Origin: Candidatus Bathyarchaeota archaeon
Lineage (GTDB): Archaea; Thermoproteota; Bathyarchaeia; 40CM-2-53-6; FEN-987
DNA: 15,257 nt
Assembly (NCBI GenBank): GCA_022865625.1
Contig: JALHTB010000161.1
Coordinates: 1 to 15,257, forward strand
Direction: 5' to 3'
Positions 13,460 to 15,257 of this stretch are shown piece by piece. Numbering within the stretch: position 1 is the first letter of the stretch; each line of letters starts with the position of its first letter. The notes below the pieces were generated by a model, which saw nothing but the letters and a program-made list of their open reading frames with translations, searched no databases and was not told where the DNA came from. A program made the position numbers and the translations under genes.

Positions 13460-15257
13460 CTATCTGATCAGCACAGTGATGTAGTACAGTTTCACGACAC
13501 CGCCAGCTGAGACCAGTGCTCCGAAGTTGTGGCTTCCGTCTGCTGCGATCCAATAGTAGACTTCCGTGACATCGTATTTCTGACAGTAGTTCGCGATGAA
13601 GTCATTGACCGCTCCGCTTACAGTGGTCCACTGCGCCTCATCGATGTACGTGGAATTGGCCACTTGAATCTCTACGTTCGCACTGATCTTGGTTGGGCTG
13701 ACAAGGGAGTACCCTTTGTCGGTGAATAGGGACTCCAGTTTCCTCTCGCGTTCGGCGTCTCCCAAGGAGGTAGGGACAATCTCTCCGGAAATAGCATAGT
13801 ACGCCTGAGACGAATCTGCTCCAACTGCAACCTTTGCACCAGTTGTTGCGTCGACTACTGTAACGAACGCCATCTTTGTTATGACAGCATTCTGAACTTC
13901 CGTGTTGATGTAGACTGGGATGAAGTAGTAGAGGCGATCGCCTATCAGGTACAACAGGATGTTTCCAAATCTATAGTTCGGCAAGAGGGTTAGCTGCTGG
14001 CGCACATAATCGTCTGTCTCAAGCGCCTGCAAAGCGGCAGACGGTCCAATCAGCTGGGTCGTTGAGTTCGATATCCTGTAGAGATTCAGCTTCCCTATCT
14101 GTTCGCTGCCGGAGGCTATGAATAACCCGGCGAGGTTCCTACCCGGAGACGCTTGATATTCCACAAGCTGTATTCCTACGAAATCGGCGCGATCCCCAAA
14201 AGTCATGAGGATATAGAGCACTTCTGTTGCCTCAGGCCGCTCGTAAAAGTCGGATCCTGATCTCCACACGAACGGATCACTCACGTGGAACTTGAAGTCC
14301 ACATCGAGTTGACCAGGGTTGTCGTGCTTTCCAAGCAGGTCTTCAGGGTACCGAAGCTGTGATATGACCCAGTCCGGAGGCGCCTGCCAAGATGAATAGT
14401 AATTCCTGTAGAAATCCATCAGGAAACCGTCTGGTTTCGCAACCACGTAGGGATATATCCGTCCATCTTCGATGTCAACAAGCACAATTCCGAAAAATCG
14501 TAGGTAATTGCTCGCGGAAAACCCGGAATGGATCGGGTAGTTCGAGTAGACTTGGACCAGATAATAGATCCGGTTCCCATCCGTGACGAGATAACTGGTG
14601 CGGTCGGCAGTCAGCCCGCCAATGAGGACGTCTTCGATTCTTTGATGAACGTCTCGGTTGTGAAGCACCATCATGTCATCCTGTGGAGGAGTGAATGCGA
14701 AACCAACTTGGCCTTCCTTGACGAGGAACCACAGCATCCTCTGCCAGCCGGAGAGTGTGTAGTCAGGGTCTCCGGTGAATGAGGCGTTTCCGATCTCTTC
14801 GAAACCTCTGACGTGAACATACACGTCGTCGGAAAACTCTTCCCCGTAGTAGATCAAAGGTTCGGTCTTCACTCCGAATGCCTCTTGGGCCGTGACATAC
14901 TCGCCGGTGTGACTGTCGATCACGACTATTCTGGAGGCATGAGTATAGATCAAGTGGTGACTGATCCAATCCTCAGATGGATAGTTGATTGTTGTAGGGG
15001 CAGCCCAGTATTCGTGATCGTTGAGGTAGATCATGTGTGACTCGCTCAGCCTCATCCAGTTGACGCCTATCTGGTTCTTCATCTTCGTATACGAAGCGTC
15101 GTGATCCCATTGCCTCACGAGTGAGACGATCTTGGTCGTGTTCCCGGCGGGGAGGGCAGAGAGAGGCTCAGTCACGACGTTCTCCAAGCCCGCAGCCCAT
15201 CGTGTGACTTGGATCTCCTTCATGGTCATTGGTTTCCACTCGTAGTCAGTCCAGTTG
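13460..15257 (-). CDS. UPF0182 (COG1615) membrane protein, C-terminal part (5' end cut by window)
   Basis: The visible 599 residues match the large external domain of UPF0182 proteins: VRQWDHDASY, WISHHLIYTHASR, PLIYYGEEFSDDVYVHV, TSYLVTDGNRIYYLVQVYSNYP, SNYLRFFGIVLVDIEDGRI, and SQLRYPEDLLGKH followed by FKFHVSDPFVW. The frame stays open to base 15257 (upstream residues NWTDYEWKP), so the first ATG at 15229 is internal and the N-terminal multi-span membrane region lies outside the window. Function of the family is unknown; it occurs in actinobacteria, some Firmicutes, cyanobacteria and archaea. A 100-residue single-span protein follows without a gap. Confidence 0.88.
   Translation of the reverse strand, partial: NWTDYEWKPMTMKEIQVTRWAAGLENVVTEPLSALPAGNTTKIVSLVRQWDHDASYTKMKNQIGVNWMRLSESHMIYLNDHEYWAAPTTINYPSEDWISHHLIYTHASRIVVIDSHTGEYVTAQEAFGVKTEPLIYYGEEFSDDVYVHVRGFEEIGNASFTGDPDYTLSGWQRMLWFLVKEGQVGFAFTPPQDDMMVLHNRDVHQRIEDVLIGGLTADRTSYLVTDGNRIYYLVQVYSNYPIHSGFSASNYLRFFGIVLVDIEDGRIYPYVVAKPDGFLMDFYRNYYSSWQAPPDWVISQLRYPEDLLGKHDNPGQLDVDFKFHVSDPFVWRSGSDFYERPEATEVLYILMTFGDRADFVGIQLVEYQASPGRNLAGLFIASGSEQIGKLNLYRISNSTTQLIGPSAALQALETDDYVRQQLTLLPNYRFGNILLYLIGDRLYYFIPVYINTEVQNAVITKMAFVTVVDATTGAKVAVGADSSQAYYAISGEIVPTSLGDAERERKLESLFTDKGYSLVSPTKISANVEIQVANSTYIDEAQWTTVSGAVNDFIANYCQKYDVTEVYYWIAADGSHNFGALVSAGGVVKLYYITVLIR

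Noticed and set aside
1..15257. CRISPR array, transposase, tRNA or integration site
   Set aside because: No regularly spaced repeats, no transposase motifs, no terminal inverted repeats and no tRNA cloverleaf were seen on either strand.

Overview
The window looks archaeal. Several genes belong to families or subtypes typical of archaea: an AmmeMemoRadiSam-type radical SAM enzyme, a compact archaeal-type thymidylate synthase, a COG2820-like nucleoside phosphorylase, a BtpA-family TIM barrel and a UPF0182 protein. Candidate promoters are TATA-like boxes (TTTTAA, TTTAAG, CCTTAAAGG) 20-35 nt upstream of presumed transcript starts. Some downstream genes in runs have Shine-Dalgarno sites (GGAAGTGA, GGAGAGGT, GGAGG), while several lead genes show none. 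A mesophilic or moderately thermophilic uncultured archaeon, perhaps of the Bathyarchaeia/TACK type, would fit, but I cannot fix the lineage from sequence alone. GC looks even, about 50-53%, and I see no insertion sequence, tRNA, rRNA or CRISPR array.

Left part (1-3137, all minus strand): read in transcription order, a radical SAM enzyme (AmrS), an arsenic-sensing ArsR repressor, the arsenite exporter Acr3, a 66-residue cysteine-rich zinc-ribbon protein, and a glycine-cleavage-H-like lipoyl protein cut by the window edge. Spacing is tight (overlaps of 2-4 nt, a gap of 29 nt), so arsR-acr3-zinc ribbon-H-like protein is probably one arsenic-responsive unit. It has its own TATA box and a 6+2+6 inverted repeat upstream.

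Middle part (3258-8232): an NAD-type malate dehydrogenase shares a TATA-containing intergenic region with amrS. It is followed by a frameshifted GNAT acetyltransferase on the minus strand. Then come plus-strand genes: a nucleoside phosphorylase, a PfkB sugar/nucleoside kinase, a BtpA-family TIM barrel overlapping the kinase, and a DUF167/YggU protein. A tiny minus-strand ORF that is little more than a PGF-like C-terminal membrane sorting tail sits between the phosphorylase and the kinase. Phosphorylase plus PfkB kinase plus TIM barrel suggests nucleoside or pentose-phosphate salvage, which is inference.

Sugar part (8312-11461): a GH130 beta-mannoside phosphorylase (plus) converges, 11 nt away, on a GT4 glycosyltransferase plus six-hairpin (alpha/alpha)6 protein pair (minus, 26-nt overlap). 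Together they look like a synthesis/phosphorolysis module for a beta-mannose-containing oligosaccharide.

Right part (11554-15257): archaeal thymidylate synthase (minus), a cytoplasmic sulfite-oxidase-fold molybdopterin protein (plus), then on the minus strand a 100-residue single-span membrane protein directly downstream of the C-terminal extracellular part of a UPF0182 protein, which runs off the right edge.
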